In this document: piece after piece, positions 54,401 through 62,319 of the stretch
How the letters are laid out: the number at the start of each line of letters is the position of its first letter
How positions within the stretch are numbered: position 1 is the first letter of the stretch
Origin: a bacterium
GTDB lineage: Bacteria; Elusimicrobiota; Elusimicrobia; Elusimicrobiales; UBA9959
Assembly: GCA_021786295.1 (NCBI GenBank)
Contig: JAJYNO010000029.1
Coordinates: 62,001-126,000, forward strand
Length of the DNA: 64,000 bases
Reading direction: 5' to 3'
The notes under the pieces: model-generated
Database searches by the model: none
What the model was told of the DNA's origin: nothing
What the model saw: the letters and a program-made list of their open reading frames with translations, nothing else
Position numbers and translations under genes: made by a program

Positions 54401-54997
54401 ATGAGGATTTGGAATATGTCTTGGATATGTCTGTCGGCTATGCTTTTGTTCGCGTTGGGGACGGGATTCGCGCAGGAGGGCGGGATAAAGGGGTGGACAT
54501 TGGCCGGTTCGGCGCCGAAGTCGTATTCGGTCTTCAAGGACAGGACCGAACAGCATGAGAAACATAATACTATAGTGCTGCGGTCGATAGAGAACGTGAC
54601 CGATAATTTTGGGACAGTTATGCAGATGGTCCAGGCCAAGAAGTTCCGCGGCAAGCGGGTAATGCTGTCGGGTTATATCAGGGCGAAGGACGTCAAGGGC
54701 GATGCCGGGTTGTGGATGCGCGTGGACGGGGCGAACGATGTTATGCTGGCGTTCGACAACATGAGCAGCCGTCCCATTGTCGGCACGGAGCCGTGGAGGA
54801 AGTACGAGGTGGTGCTGGACGTGCCGCAGGTGGAGAGCAAGGATATAGCTTTCGGCGCGAGGCTTTACGGGAGCGGCCAGCTCTGGATCAGCGGTCTGCG
54901 GCTTCGTGCGGTGAGCAGGGCCGTTAAATGCACCGCGCCTCAGGTGGCGGACCCGAAACGGCTTCCGGAAGCCCCGGTCAACATGGACTTCGATTGA
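54401..54997 (+). CDS. Secreted protein with carbohydrate-binding-like jelly-roll domain
   Basis: 198 aa. Signal peptide ending GTGFAQ. The mature domain (SVFKDRTEQHEKHNTIVLRSI, RGKRVMLSGYIRAKDVKGDAGLWMRVDG, PIVGTEPWRKYEVVLDVPQ, IAFGARLYGSGQLWISGLRL) resembles the beta-sandwich found C-terminal to AraC-type regulators and in some sugar-binding proteins. Strong GGGAGGG ribosome-binding site. Its 5' half is richer in A and T than the neighbouring genes and uses many third-position A/T codons, a hint of acquisition from outside. Confidence 0.65.
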   Translation: MRIWNMSWICLSAMLLFALGTGFAQEGGIKGWTLAGSAPKSYSVFKDRTEQHEKHNTIVLRSIENVTDNFGTVMQMVQAKKFRGKRVMLSGYIRAKDVKGDAGLWMRVDGANDVMLAFDNMSSRPIVGTEPWRKYEVVLDVPQVESKDIAFGARLYGSGQLWISGLRLRAVSRAVKCTAPQVADPKRLPEAPVNMDFD

Positions 54998-55055
54998 TGG
55001 AACGGGAATGGACGCTGCGTCCCGGCTTCCCGGCTTTTGCGGATCGGGGCTGGCA

Positions 55056-55253
55056 TTATTGGGCTTTAGGCCCGGGCTCTTTGGCGGCGCCGGTCGGGCG
55101 GGGAAGGGGGCCGGTCTGGCTTGAGCGGCGGTAGCTCTCGAGCTTGCTGCGCAGGCGCAGGGCGGGGACGCCGTCCTCTGTTCCGGCGTCGGCAAGCGTT
55201 ATAATTTTCTTAAGGCCTATCGGGACATGAACGGGTTTATCAGCGGATTCCAT
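55056..55253 (-). CDS. Small hypothetical protein
   Basis: 65 aa (MESADKPVHVPIGLKKIITL ... ALRLRSKLESYRRSSQ). Preceded by GGGGGGAAAT, with a TATCAT hexamer further up. No domain recognised; the composition is plausible for a small soluble protein but the call rests mainly on the ribosome-binding site. Confidence 0.35.
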   Translation of the reverse strand: MESADKPVHVPIGLKKIITLADAGTEDGVPALRLRSKLESYRRSSQTGPLPRPTGAAKEPGPKAQ

Positions 55254-55342
55254 ATTTCCCCCCGATGATATTGAGGCATATTTCTGGCTCCCTGGCCATA
55301 CGCTGTTCCGGCTAATCCGAACCGGGCAGGAGGGGACCGGGG

Positions 55343-55612
55343 TCAGCCAGCGGAGCTGCCGCCGGAGCCGATGGCGCCGATGATGATGAAAGGGATGCCG
55401 GTCATGGTGAGGAGCGGGAAGATGCGGTACGCTTCGCCGTGCCAGAGGAAGCCGGGGCCGCCGTCCGGAAGGAGCATCATGAGGGCGAAGGAGAGGGCGC
55501 AGACAGCGGATGAGAGGAAAAGCAGCAGCCGCCAGAATACCGACGCACGCCGGCGCGGACGTTGCTGATGTTCATCCTGATAATCATCCAAAAAACACGT
55601 GCCTGAGGTCAA
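55343..55612 (-). CDS. Small membrane protein, function unknown
   Basis: Up to 89 aa with two hydrophobic helices (FWRLLLFLSSAVCALSFALM and IFPLLTMTGIPFIIIGAIG) joined by a short loop. The only starts near the N-terminus are TTG codons, and no ribosome-binding site is obvious, so the beginning is uncertain. Lies beside the repeat at 55643. Confidence 0.4.
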   Translation of the reverse strand: MTSGTCFLDDYQDEHQQRPRRRASVFWRLLLFLSSAVCALSFALMMLLPDGGPGFLWHGEAYRIFPLLTMTGIPFIIIGAIGSGGSSAG

Positions 55613-55642
55613 ACCCGCAGGTTATGGATAGCGGGGCGCGGC

Positions 55643-55743
55643 GGGGGATGGGTCCGGAAGGCCGTCCCGGACTGAAGGCGCTTGCGTAGCGCGCCGAGGG
55701 GGGGACGAGCGGCGCGAACGGTGTTCTCGACCGCGTGCCTGAC
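55643..55743 (-). repeat. Intergenic repeat, copy 2 of 3
   Basis: Minus strand aligns with 28194-28305 over about 100 bases (shared GGCACGCGGTCG, GCGCCGCTCGTC, GCGCGCTA-GCAAGCG). The small hairpin reads GAAC-acc-GTTC here against GCAC-acc-GTGC in the other copies, a compensatory change. Confidence 0.6.
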
Positions 55744-55815
55744 GAAGACATTCCCCTGCCAGCCCCGCTTGGACGGCCGGGCGAGAATTTACGCCGGGAG
55801 GGGCGGGGGATTTTG

Positions 55816-55821
55816 TATTAT
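55816..55821 (+). promoter_or_regulatory. -10 element TATTAT 8 nt before a start codon
   Basis: Preceded by TTTTG and followed by AGGGATAC and the ATG at 55830; a nearly leaderless start is predicted. The AGGGA would lie at the extreme 5' end. Confidence 0.45.
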
Positions 55822-55829
55822 AGGGATAC

Positions 55830-56579
55830 ATGTTCTGGGCCAAGAAGATAATGGAGGCTTTCGTGCTGCCGCCGGGGATAATGGTGGTGGCGCTGGCCGG
55901 GCTGGCTTTTTACCTGCGTAAAAAGGCGCGGACCGGGGCCGTCGTCTGCCTGGCGCTGGCCGCGCTGGTCTGGGTAGGCACCTCCAAGGTCTTTTCCGAC
56001 GCCATAATGGCCCCGCTTGAGAACGCCTACCCCACGCCCTCTAAGCCTAAGGGCGACGTCATAGTCCTGCTCTGCGGCGGCTTCCGCGGAGGGGGCAACC
56101 TCTATTCGGCTTCGGAGCGCCTGGCCCCGGCCACGCTCGAGCGCGCCGCCGCCGCCTATAAGCTCTACCAGGACACCAAGCTCCCCATCCTCGTCTCAGG
56201 CGGCGCCCCGTTCTCGGCCGAGCCGGAGGCCGAGGCCGCCGCCGCCTGGCTGCGGGAGCTGGGTGTGCCGCAGGACAAACTGCTGGCCGAGAAATCCTCC
56301 CGCGACACGTTCGAGAACGCGGAATACACCGTTAAGCTCTGCCGCGAGAGGGGTTTCAGGCGGATAATACTCCTCACGTCCGCCTATCACATCCCGCGGG
56401 CCGTGATGCTCTTCAGAAAGGAGGGCGGCGTGGAGATAACGCCTTTTCCGGTGGCGCGCAGGTCAGGCGGGCCGCGTTTCATCAGCGACTGGCTGCCCGG
56501 CAGGGACCTGGACGCCCGGCTCGCGATAAACGAGTATTTCGGCATTGTTTACTACCGGCTGTATTACCTGTTCTTGTAG
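55830..56579 (+). CDS. YdcF/ElyC-family (DUF218) envelope protein
   Basis: 249 aa. Two N-terminal membrane helices (FVLPPGIMVVALAGLAFYL; VCLALAALVWVGTSK), then the DUF218 domain: DVIVLLCGGF, LERAAAAYKLYQDTKLPILVSGG, LGVPQDKLLAEKSSRDTFENAEYT, IILLTSAYHIPRAVMLFRKEG, and the NEYFGIVYYRL end. ElyC affects lipid-carrier use in peptidoglycan synthesis in E. coli; the function here is inferred by family. Confidence 0.85.
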   Translation: MFWAKKIMEAFVLPPGIMVVALAGLAFYLRKKARTGAVVCLALAALVWVGTSKVFSDAIMAPLENAYPTPSKPKGDVIVLLCGGFRGGGNLYSASERLAPATLERAAAAYKLYQDTKLPILVSGGAPFSAEPEAEAAAAWLRELGVPQDKLLAEKSSRDTFENAEYTVKLCRERGFRRIILLTSAYHIPRAVMLFRKEGGVEITPFPVARRSGGPRFISDWLPGRDLDARLAINEYFGIVYYRLYYLFL

Positions 56580-56599
56580 CGCCCGAAAAAATGTAGAAT
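56571..56599 (+). promoter_or_regulatory. Promoter candidate (TTCTTG-N17-TAGAAT) before infC
   Basis: The -35 overlaps the end of the ElyC-like gene. It gives infC a ~57 nt leader. Confidence 0.45.
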
Positions 56600-56662
56600 A
56601 TTGATTTCGGGACGATAGCCCGCGGGCGGCGCCGCCGCCTTAAAGCCAGAGGAGGGAATAGT

Positions 56663-57250
56663 TTGTACAACGACAAGAGAGTAAGGATCAACCGCTATAT
56701 TACGGCCCCGCAGGTTCGCCTGATAGACATGCACGGGACCATGCTCGGCATCAAGCCGCTCATAGAAGCCCAGAACATGGCGCGCGGCGCCGGCCTCGAC
56801 CTCGTGGAGATCTCCCCGCAGGCCCAGCCGCCGGTCTGCAAGGTGATGGACTTCAACAAGTTCCTCTACGAGAAGGAAAAGCAGGACCGTGAGAACCGCA
56901 AGAAACAGAAGGCCGGCCAGCTCAAGGAGATCCGCCTGAACCCCCGCATCGCCAGCCACGACCTGCAGACGAAGGTCAAGCATATCGAGGAATTCCTGAA
57001 GGAACACAACAAGGTGCGCGTCACGGTGGTGTTCCGCGGCCGCGAGAACCAGCACCGCAACCTCGGAGAGGAGATCCTGATGTCCATAAAGGACAATCTC
57101 TCCGGAGTCGGCGTGATAGAGGGCAGGCCGCAGCTTATGGGCAACCGCATGAGCATCATGCTGGCTCCGACGCACGCGACCAAGCAGCACCAGCCCGGCG
57201 CGCCGCAGCAGCCTGGCCCGGCGCCGAAGCCGGCCGCCCCAGGGGTCTGA
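56663..57250 (+). CDS. infC: Translation initiation factor IF-3
   Basis: 195 aa. N-domain (NRYITAPQVRLIDMHGTMLGI, ALDLVEI-like GLDLVEISPQAQPPVCKVMDFNKFLYEKEK) and C-domain (KEIRLNPRIASHDLQTK, VRVTVVFRGREN) are complete, followed by a Gln/Pro-rich tail. The start is TTG eight bases after AGGAGGG; infC commonly uses a non-ATG start, which allows IF-3 to control its own translation. Heads infC-rpmI-rplT-pheS-pheT. Confidence 0.95.
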   Translation: MYNDKRVRINRYITAPQVRLIDMHGTMLGIKPLIEAQNMARGAGLDLVEISPQAQPPVCKVMDFNKFLYEKEKQDRENRKKQKAGQLKEIRLNPRIASHDLQTKVKHIEEFLKEHNKVRVTVVFRGRENQHRNLGEEILMSIKDNLSGVGVIEGRPQLMGNRMSIMLAPTHATKQHQPGAPQQPGPAPKPAAPGV

Positions 57251-57305
57251 GGCTTCCCAACCGGTCCAGGAAATTATATAATAGACAGGATAAAGCGAGA
57301 AAACT

Positions 57306-57509
57306 ATGCCTAAAATGAAATCCCACAGCGGCGCCAAGAAGAGATTCAAGAAGACTTCTTCCGGCAAATGGCTGCACCGGAAAGCCGGCCTGCGCCACCT
57401 GCTGACCCCGATGTCCGCCAAGCGGGGCCGCACCCTGCGCACCGCGAAGGTGGAGGAGAAGAACTCCGCGGAGGGCCGCGTTCTCAAGAAGTACCTGCCC
57501 TACGAATAA
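57306..57509 (+). CDS. rpmI: 50S ribosomal protein bL35
   Basis: 67 aa: [40 protein letters not shown]. Weak ribosome-binding site (AAAGCGAGA). A TATAAT at 57277-57282 in the infC-rpmI gap could be an internal promoter. Confidence 0.95.
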   Translation: MPKMKSHSGAKKRFKKTSSGKWLHRKAGLRHLLTPMSAKRGRTLRTAKVEEKNSAEGRVLKKYLPYE

Positions 57510-57551
57510 TACTACCAGAGGAGCCGCGGCCCACGGGCGCGGAGCAGCGAT

Positions 57552-57917
57552 ATGAGAATAAAATACAGCGTAGCGCGCAACAAGCGCAAGAAGAAGATCT
57601 TAAAGCTCTCCAAGGGCTACTACGGCAACAAGGGCAACCGCCTGCGCCAGGCCAAGCAGCAGGTGGACAAGTCCCTGACCACCGCCTACATCCACCGCCG
57701 CGACAAGAAGGGCGATATCCGCCAGCTGTGGATAGTCCGCCTGAACGCGGCCGCCCGCGAGGAGGGACTCTCCTACAGCCGTTTCATGGACGGCCTGAAG
57801 AAGGCCAACATCGTCCTGAACCGCAAGATGCTGTCGGAGATGGCCATCCGCGATCCACAGTCTTTCAAGCAGCTCGCCGAGATAGCTAAGAAAGCGGTCG
57901 CCGCCCCGGCGAAGTAA
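57552..57917 (+). CDS. rplT: 50S ribosomal protein bL20
   Basis: 121 aa: SVARNKRKKKILKLSKGYYGNKGN, AYIHRRDKKGDIRQLWIVRLNAAAR, SRFMDGLKKANI. Follows rpmI as in most bacteria, where L20 represses this operon; no repression site could be assigned. Confidence 0.95.
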   Translation: MRIKYSVARNKRKKKILKLSKGYYGNKGNRLRQAKQQVDKSLTTAYIHRRDKKGDIRQLWIVRLNAAAREEGLSYSRFMDGLKKANIVLNRKMLSEMAIRDPQSFKQLAEIAKKAVAAPAK

Positions 57918-57926
57918 GGGACTTCC

Positions 57927-58973
57927 GTGAACGCCACGGAATGGAAGGAGAAACTGTCCGCAATACGGGACAGTTTCTCCGTTTCTATAGCCAATAAGCC
58001 AGCCGAGAACCCGGAGGCTCTGGAACTGCGCTTCCTGGGGCGCAAGGGAGAACTGGCGCTGCTCCTGCGGGACCTGAAAGACATCCCGCTGGAGGAGCGC
58101 AGGGCCCTTGGCGCGCTGGGCAACTCCGCCAAGGCCGAGATGGAGGCCAGGCTCTCCGAGCTCAAGGGCGCCGCTCCCGCGGCCGGACCCGCCGCGCCCG
58201 GGATAGACCTGACGCTTCCGGGCCTGCCCTATCCCAAGGGCAGCCTGCACCCGCTGACCATCACGATGAACCGCCTGGCCGAAGGCTTTCTGAAGCTGGG
58301 CTTCACGATGTCCGACGGGCCGCTGGTCGAGGACGATTACCATAATTTCGAGGCGCTGAACTTCCCTCCTTTCCACCCGGCCCGCGACATGCAGGACACG
58401 TTCTACGTGGACGTCAAGGACGCCGCCGGCAAGGACATGCTGCTGCGCACGCACACCTCGCCGGTGCAGATCCGGTCGATGGAGAAGCAGGAGCCGCCTA
58501 TACGCGTCTTCCACACCGGCCGCGTGTTCCGCTCGGAGGCCGTGGACGCCAGCCATTCGTTCACGTTCCACCAGATAGAGGGACTTTACGTGGACAAGGG
58601 CGTGAGCATGGCGGACCTGAAGTGGACGGTGGACACGTTCATGAAGGACCTGTTCGGCACGGGCGTGAAGACGCGCTTCAACCCGTCGTATTTCCCGTTC
58701 GTGGAGCCAGGCGCGGAAGTGGATATGAGCTGCGTTTTCTGCAAGAGCGGCTCCGGGCGCTGTCCGGTGTGCAAGGGCACTGGCTGGCTGGAAGTGATGG
58801 GCGCAGGGCTGGTGCACCCCAACGTGCTGAAGGCCTGCAGGTACGACCCCGCCAAGTGGAGCGGGTTCGCTTTCGGCGCGGGCATTGAGCGCTTCGCGAT
58901 GCTGCTGTTCGGCATCAGCGACATGCGCATGCTCTACGAGAACGACCTGCGGGTGCTGAAGCAGGTTGCCTAG
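57927..58973 (+). CDS. pheS: Phenylalanyl-tRNA synthetase alpha subunit
   Basis: 348 aa catalytic subunit. GTG start nine bases after rplT, with AAGGGA upstream. A helical N-terminal arm, then the class II core: HPLTITMNRLAEGFLKLGF, HNFEALNFPPFHPARDMQDTF (motif 1 region), LRTHTSPVQIRSM, RVFRSEAVDASHSFTFHQIEG (motif 2), a four-cysteine knuckle CVFCKSGSGRCPVCKG, and motif 3 GAGIERFAMLLFGI. Confidence 0.95.
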   Translation: MNATEWKEKLSAIRDSFSVSIANKPAENPEALELRFLGRKGELALLLRDLKDIPLEERRALGALGNSAKAEMEARLSELKGAAPAAGPAAPGIDLTLPGLPYPKGSLHPLTITMNRLAEGFLKLGFTMSDGPLVEDDYHNFEALNFPPFHPARDMQDTFYVDVKDAAGKDMLLRTHTSPVQIRSMEKQEPPIRVFHTGRVFRSEAVDASHSFTFHQIEGLYVDKGVSMADLKWTVDTFMKDLFGTGVKTRFNPSYFPFVEPGAEVDMSCVFCKSGSGRCPVCKGTGWLEVMGAGLVHPNVLKACRYDPAKWSGFAFGAGIERFAMLLFGISDMRMLYENDLRVLKQVA

Positions 58974-58997
58974 CTTCTACGGGGGCGGTTTCGCCAA

Positions 58998-59130
58998 GGA
59001 TGCCGGAACGCGGAACCGCCGTCACTGCAGTGGCCTGTGGCCACCCGCACACCGTGCTCGCGCCTGCCCGTCCCGGCCCTCGCGCTATGCAAGCTCGGGC
59101 CTCCGACAGGCTTCCGCTAACCCGGCATCC
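58998..59130 (+). repeat. Intergenic repeat, copy 3 of 3 (divergent)
   Basis: Shares GCACACCGTGC, then CTCGCGCTATGCAAGC with copies 1 and 2. Flanked by its own perfect nine-base inverted repeat (ggatgccgg and ccggcatcc), different in sequence from the arms of copy 1. A second inverted pair GGCGGTT/AACCGCC overlaps the left end. It fills most of the pheS-pheT gap. Confidence 0.5.
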
Positions 59131-59167
59131 TCGTCGAAACCTTAACGTGTTCTAAAGAAGAAAAGAT

Positions 59168-61555
59168 ATGAAGATCCTTTATTCTTGGCTGGGTGATTTC
59201 CTGGAGAACCCTCCGCCGCCGCAGGAGCTGGCGGCGAAGCTGGGGCGCATCGGGCTGAAGGTGGAGGGGGTAGAGAAGACCGGAGCCTCTTTTACTGGCG
59301 TCTGCGTGGGACGGATCGAGAAGATAGACCGGCACCCGAACGCGGACAAACTCTCGCTGGTGGACGTGAACGACGGCAGTGGCGTGATGCGCGTGGTCTG
59401 CGGCGCCAGGAACATAGCCGTGGGGCAGAAGATCCCGTTCGCGAAGGTGGGGGCGAAGCTCGCCGAAGGGGAGCTCAAGAAGGCCAAGATCCGCGGCGTG
59501 GAGTCCGAGGGGATGATCTGTTCCGCTGAGGAGCTAGGTCTGGACGGCTACGACAATTCCGGTATCCTGGTGCTGCCGGAGGATTCCGCGGTAGGCGCCG
59601 ACGCGGCGACGCTCTTCCCCAGGGCGGACCACGTGCTCGAGCTGGAGATCCTGCCCAACCAGGCCCACTGCCTGTCGCACTACGCGCTGGCGCGCGAGCT
59701 TTCCGTCTTCTACGGCCTCAAGCTGAAGGAGCCCTCCGCCGCAAAGACGGAGGCCGGCGGGACGGCCGTCCCGGTGGAGATAAAGGTGCCGGAGACGTGT
59801 CCCCGGTACGTGGCCGCGGTGCTAAAGGGCGTTAAAGGCGCCAGGACCCCCGAGTGGATGGCCTCCCGCCTGCGCGCGATAGGCTCCAACCCGAAGGGCA
59901 ATATCCTGATAGACGGCTCCAATTACGTTATGTACGAGCTGGGCCAGCCCACGCACTGCTTCGACATAGCCAAGCTCTCCGGCCCCAGGATCGTAGTCCG
60001 CCGCGCCATGCCGGGCGAGATGCTGAAGACCCTGGACGGCAGGGACCTGAAGCTGGACCCGGGTATGATGGTGATCGCCGACTCCTCCAGGCCGGTCGCT
60101 CTGGCCGGCGTGATGGGCGGTCTGGACTCGTCGGTCTCGGACGGGACCGACGCCGTGCTGATAGAGTCGGCGCGGTTCGATCCTCCCACGGTGCGGCTGG
60201 CCTCCAGGACCAGCGGCATCAAGAGCGAGTCGTCCTACCGTTTCGAGCGCGGCACCGACCCGGAACTGCCGGCGAAGGCGGCGCGCAGGCTGGCCGGCCT
60301 TATACTGGAGGCCGCCCCCGGCGCCGCGGCGGAGCAGTTCGCGGACAACTGCCCGGTGAAGTACCAGCCGGCGGAAATAACGGTAGAGCCGGCGAAGATA
60401 AATTCCATACTCGGCACCGGCATAGCCGACGGAGAGATAGCGGCCTGCCTCAGGGCTTTTCAGCCGGACCTGAAGGATTCCAGGCCGTGGAACTTCGTGC
60501 CGCCCTCCTACCGCCAGGACATAGAGGGGATCTGCGACGTGGCGGAGGAAGTCGCCCGCTACGTCGGCTACGATGTTATCCCGTCGGTCTCCGCCATGCC
60601 GATGCTCCCTTCGTCCCCTACCCAGCAGTGGACGGCCGCCTCCGAGCTGAAGGCTTCGCTGGCGGGGCTCGGCTTCAGCGAGGTCTTCAACTACGATTTC
60701 GTCTCGGCCAGGGAACTGGGCGCCTGCGGGCTGGCCCCGGAGACAGCGCTGGAGGTGAAGAACCCGCTCTCCGCTGATTACCAGTACCTGCGGCCGTCGC
60801 TGCTGCCGGGCCTGCTGAAGACGCTGCGCTACAACCTCAACCGCGGCCGCGAGACCGCGCTGATCTTCGAGACCGGCACCGCCTACGCCCGCAGGGACGG
60901 CGGCAGGGCGGAGAACGTCGTCTGCGCCGGCCTGATGTACGGCCCTCTCCCCGAAGGCGGCTCCTGGCTGGGAGGCGGGGCCGCGTCGGACTTCTACCAG
61001 CTCAAGGGCGTGACCACCCGCCTCTTCGCCGGCAAGGGCGGCTTCCGCTACGAGAAGCCGCAGAACGCGCCGGCCTATTTCCAGCCGGGCCGCTGCCTGG
61101 AGATGAGGCTCGGGGGGGCGTCAGCCGGCTATCTGGGCAATATCGCTCCGGCTGTGGCTTCGGCCTGCGACCTGAAGGACGGGGAGATCCTCTGTTTCGA
61201 GGTCCCGGTGGGCGCTCTGGCCGCGGCCGGCAAGGCCGAGTTCTGGCAGAGGGTGGCAAGGATCAAGCCGGTCTCCCCGTTCCCGCACAGCTGGCGCGAT
61301 CTTTCCGTCGTGCTGGAGGAACGGCACGAGTGGAGCGAACTAGAGCGCTCCTTCTCAGGAGTGCAGGACCTCGCTTCGGCCAGGCTGATGGACGTCTACA
61401 AGGGCAAGAACATCCCGGCCGGCCACCGCAGCCTCACGATACGCTTCACGTTCTCCTCGATGGAGAAAACCCTGAACGACGCCGACGTGAGCGCCCGCAT
61501 GGCCTCCATACTGGACAGGCTGACCAGGAGTTTCGGCGCGAGGCTGAGGTCCTGA
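59168..61555 (+). CDS. pheT: Phenylalanyl-tRNA synthetase beta subunit
   Basis: 795 aa. N-terminal tRNA-binding OB domain (VGRIEKIDRHPNADKLSLVDV, VVCGARNI), B3/B4 editing domain (YVMYELGQPTHCFDIAKL), B5 domain, pseudo-catalytic class II core (ETALIFETGTAYARRD), and the C-terminal anticodon-binding FDX-ACB domain (KPVSPFPHSWRDLSVVLEE ... MDVYKGKNIPAGHRSLTIRF). Separated from pheS by a repeat-filled 194-base gap, wider than is usual, so it may have its own promoter. Confidence 0.95.
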   Translation: MKILYSWLGDFLENPPPPQELAAKLGRIGLKVEGVEKTGASFTGVCVGRIEKIDRHPNADKLSLVDVNDGSGVMRVVCGARNIAVGQKIPFAKVGAKLAEGELKKAKIRGVESEGMICSAEELGLDGYDNSGILVLPEDSAVGADAATLFPRADHVLELEILPNQAHCLSHYALARELSVFYGLKLKEPSAAKTEAGGTAVPVEIKVPETCPRYVAAVLKGVKGARTPEWMASRLRAIGSNPKGNILIDGSNYVMYELGQPTHCFDIAKLSGPRIVVRRAMPGEMLKTLDGRDLKLDPGMMVIADSSRPVALAGVMGGLDSSVSDGTDAVLIESARFDPPTVRLASRTSGIKSESSYRFERGTDPELPAKAARRLAGLILEAAPGAAAEQFADNCPVKYQPAEITVEPAKINSILGTGIADGEIAACLRAFQPDLKDSRPWNFVPPSYRQDIEGICDVAEEVARYVGYDVIPSVSAMPMLPSSPTQQWTAASELKASLAGLGFSEVFNYDFVSARELGACGLAPETALEVKNPLSADYQYLRPSLLPGLLKTLRYNLNRGRETALIFETGTAYARRDGGRAENVVCAGLMYGPLPEGGSWLGGGAASDFYQLKGVTTRLFAGKGGFRYEKPQNAPAYFQPGRCLEMRLGGASAGYLGNIAPAVASACDLKDGEILCFEVPVGALAAAGKAEFWQRVARIKPVSPFPHSWRDLSVVLEERHEWSELERSFSGVQDLASARLMDVYKGKNIPAGHRSLTIRFTFSSMEKTLNDADVSARMASILDRLTRSFGARLRS

Positions 61556-61556
61556 C

Positions 61557-61793
61557 ATGAAGCGCAAGCTCAGCGGCGTCTGCGCGAGGGAGGTCTCTTT
61601 CCGCGTGCGGGGAGGGCGGCTGACAGGAGTGTCTTTTTCCAGCGGCTGTCCCGGGAATCTGAAGGCGCTGTCGCTGCTGCTGGAGGGGATGCCGGTCAAG
61701 GACGCGGTCCTGAAGCTCAAAGGCATAACCTGCGGCAGCAGGCCGACCTCATGCTCGGACCAGCTGGCCCGGGCGCTGGAGAGCGTTCTCTGA
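61557..61793 (+). CDS. TSCPD-domain protein
   Basis: 78 aa, starting one base after the pheT stop (TGACATG). LSGVCAREVSFRVRGGRLTGVSFSSGCPGNLKALSLLLEGM and ITCGSRPTSCSDQLARAL match the TSCPD fold found in a ribonucleotide-reductase-linked domain and as stand-alone proteins (TIGR03905-like). Four cysteines could bind metal. Function unknown. Ends the pheT transcript before a terminator. Confidence 0.8.
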   Translation: MKRKLSGVCAREVSFRVRGGRLTGVSFSSGCPGNLKALSLLLEGMPVKDAVLKLKGITCGSRPTSCSDQLARALESVL

Positions 61794-61815
61794 ACCTTGG
61801 GCGGGTCCAGGGCGG

Positions 61816-61839
61816 GCCGGGCGAAGGCCCGGCTTTTTT
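61816..61839 (+). terminator. Rho-independent terminator
   Basis: GCCGGGC/GCCCGGC stem, loop gaag, six T. Ends the pheT-TSCPD transcript. Confidence 0.85.
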
Positions 61840-62215
61840 ATTTCCCGCCGCCGCCGGATAAAAATCTTTCAGCGGTCTCCTTCAACTGCCGGTGGTCGAA
61901 AGGCTTGTACAGGACGGCGTCGTAATTGCGCCCCGGGAGGCGGCGCATCACCTGTTCCTCGCTCAGGCCGGTCACGATTATGATCCTTACCTCCGGGTGG
62001 TTCTCCCTTACGTATTCTGCCAGGGAATAGCCAGGCTCCCCGGGCAGTATCAGGTCAAGGAACATCAGTTCCGGCACCTTTCCCGCCTTCAGATATCCGA
62101 GAGCCGACTCGACGTTGTCCACTGAGACTATTTCCTCGTGGCCGAGATATTTCAGCGTCTCCTTGACGAGGAAACGCACGGAAAGATCGTCTTCTACCAC
62201 CATGAACGATGACAT
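61838..62215 (-). CDS. Single-domain response regulator
   Basis: 125 aa. Receiver with EDD acidic cluster, FLDLILPGEPG phosphoacceptor, VTGLSEE and YKPFDHRQ (conserved Lys). No output domain; the protein ends in GGGGK. GGGAGGG lies 13 bases before the first ATG; a second ATG (MVVEDD) is an alternative start. Divergent from the histidine kinase at 62320, its likely partner. Confidence 0.9.
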   Translation of the reverse strand: MSSFMVVEDDLSVRFLVKETLKYLGHEEIVSVDNVESALGYLKAGKVPELMFLDLILPGEPGYSLAEYVRENHPEVRIIIVTGLSEEQVMRRLPGRNYDAVLYKPFDHRQLKETAERFLSGGGGK

Positions 62216-62307
62216 AGCTCTGATACCCTCCCCCGCGGGCCGGCCTTAGCGGCCGGCGGGGTTATTATACCAATAAACCCGCGGCCGCGAGCCGCGCCGG
62301 AAAGTGA

Positions 62308-62313
62308 TAGAAT
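62308..62313 (+). promoter_or_regulatory. Extended -10 (TGA-TAGAAT) 6 nt before a start codon
   Basis: Followed by ATCCGC and ATG; predicts a leaderless kinase message. Confidence 0.5.
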
Positions 62314-62319
62314 ATCCGC

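Noticed and set aside
58983-59130. Integron attC site as an explanation of the repeats
   Set aside because: Imperfect palindromes fit loosely, but the R' GTTRRRY and R'' RYYYAAC core sites are not present in all copies, and no integrase or cassette array is seen.
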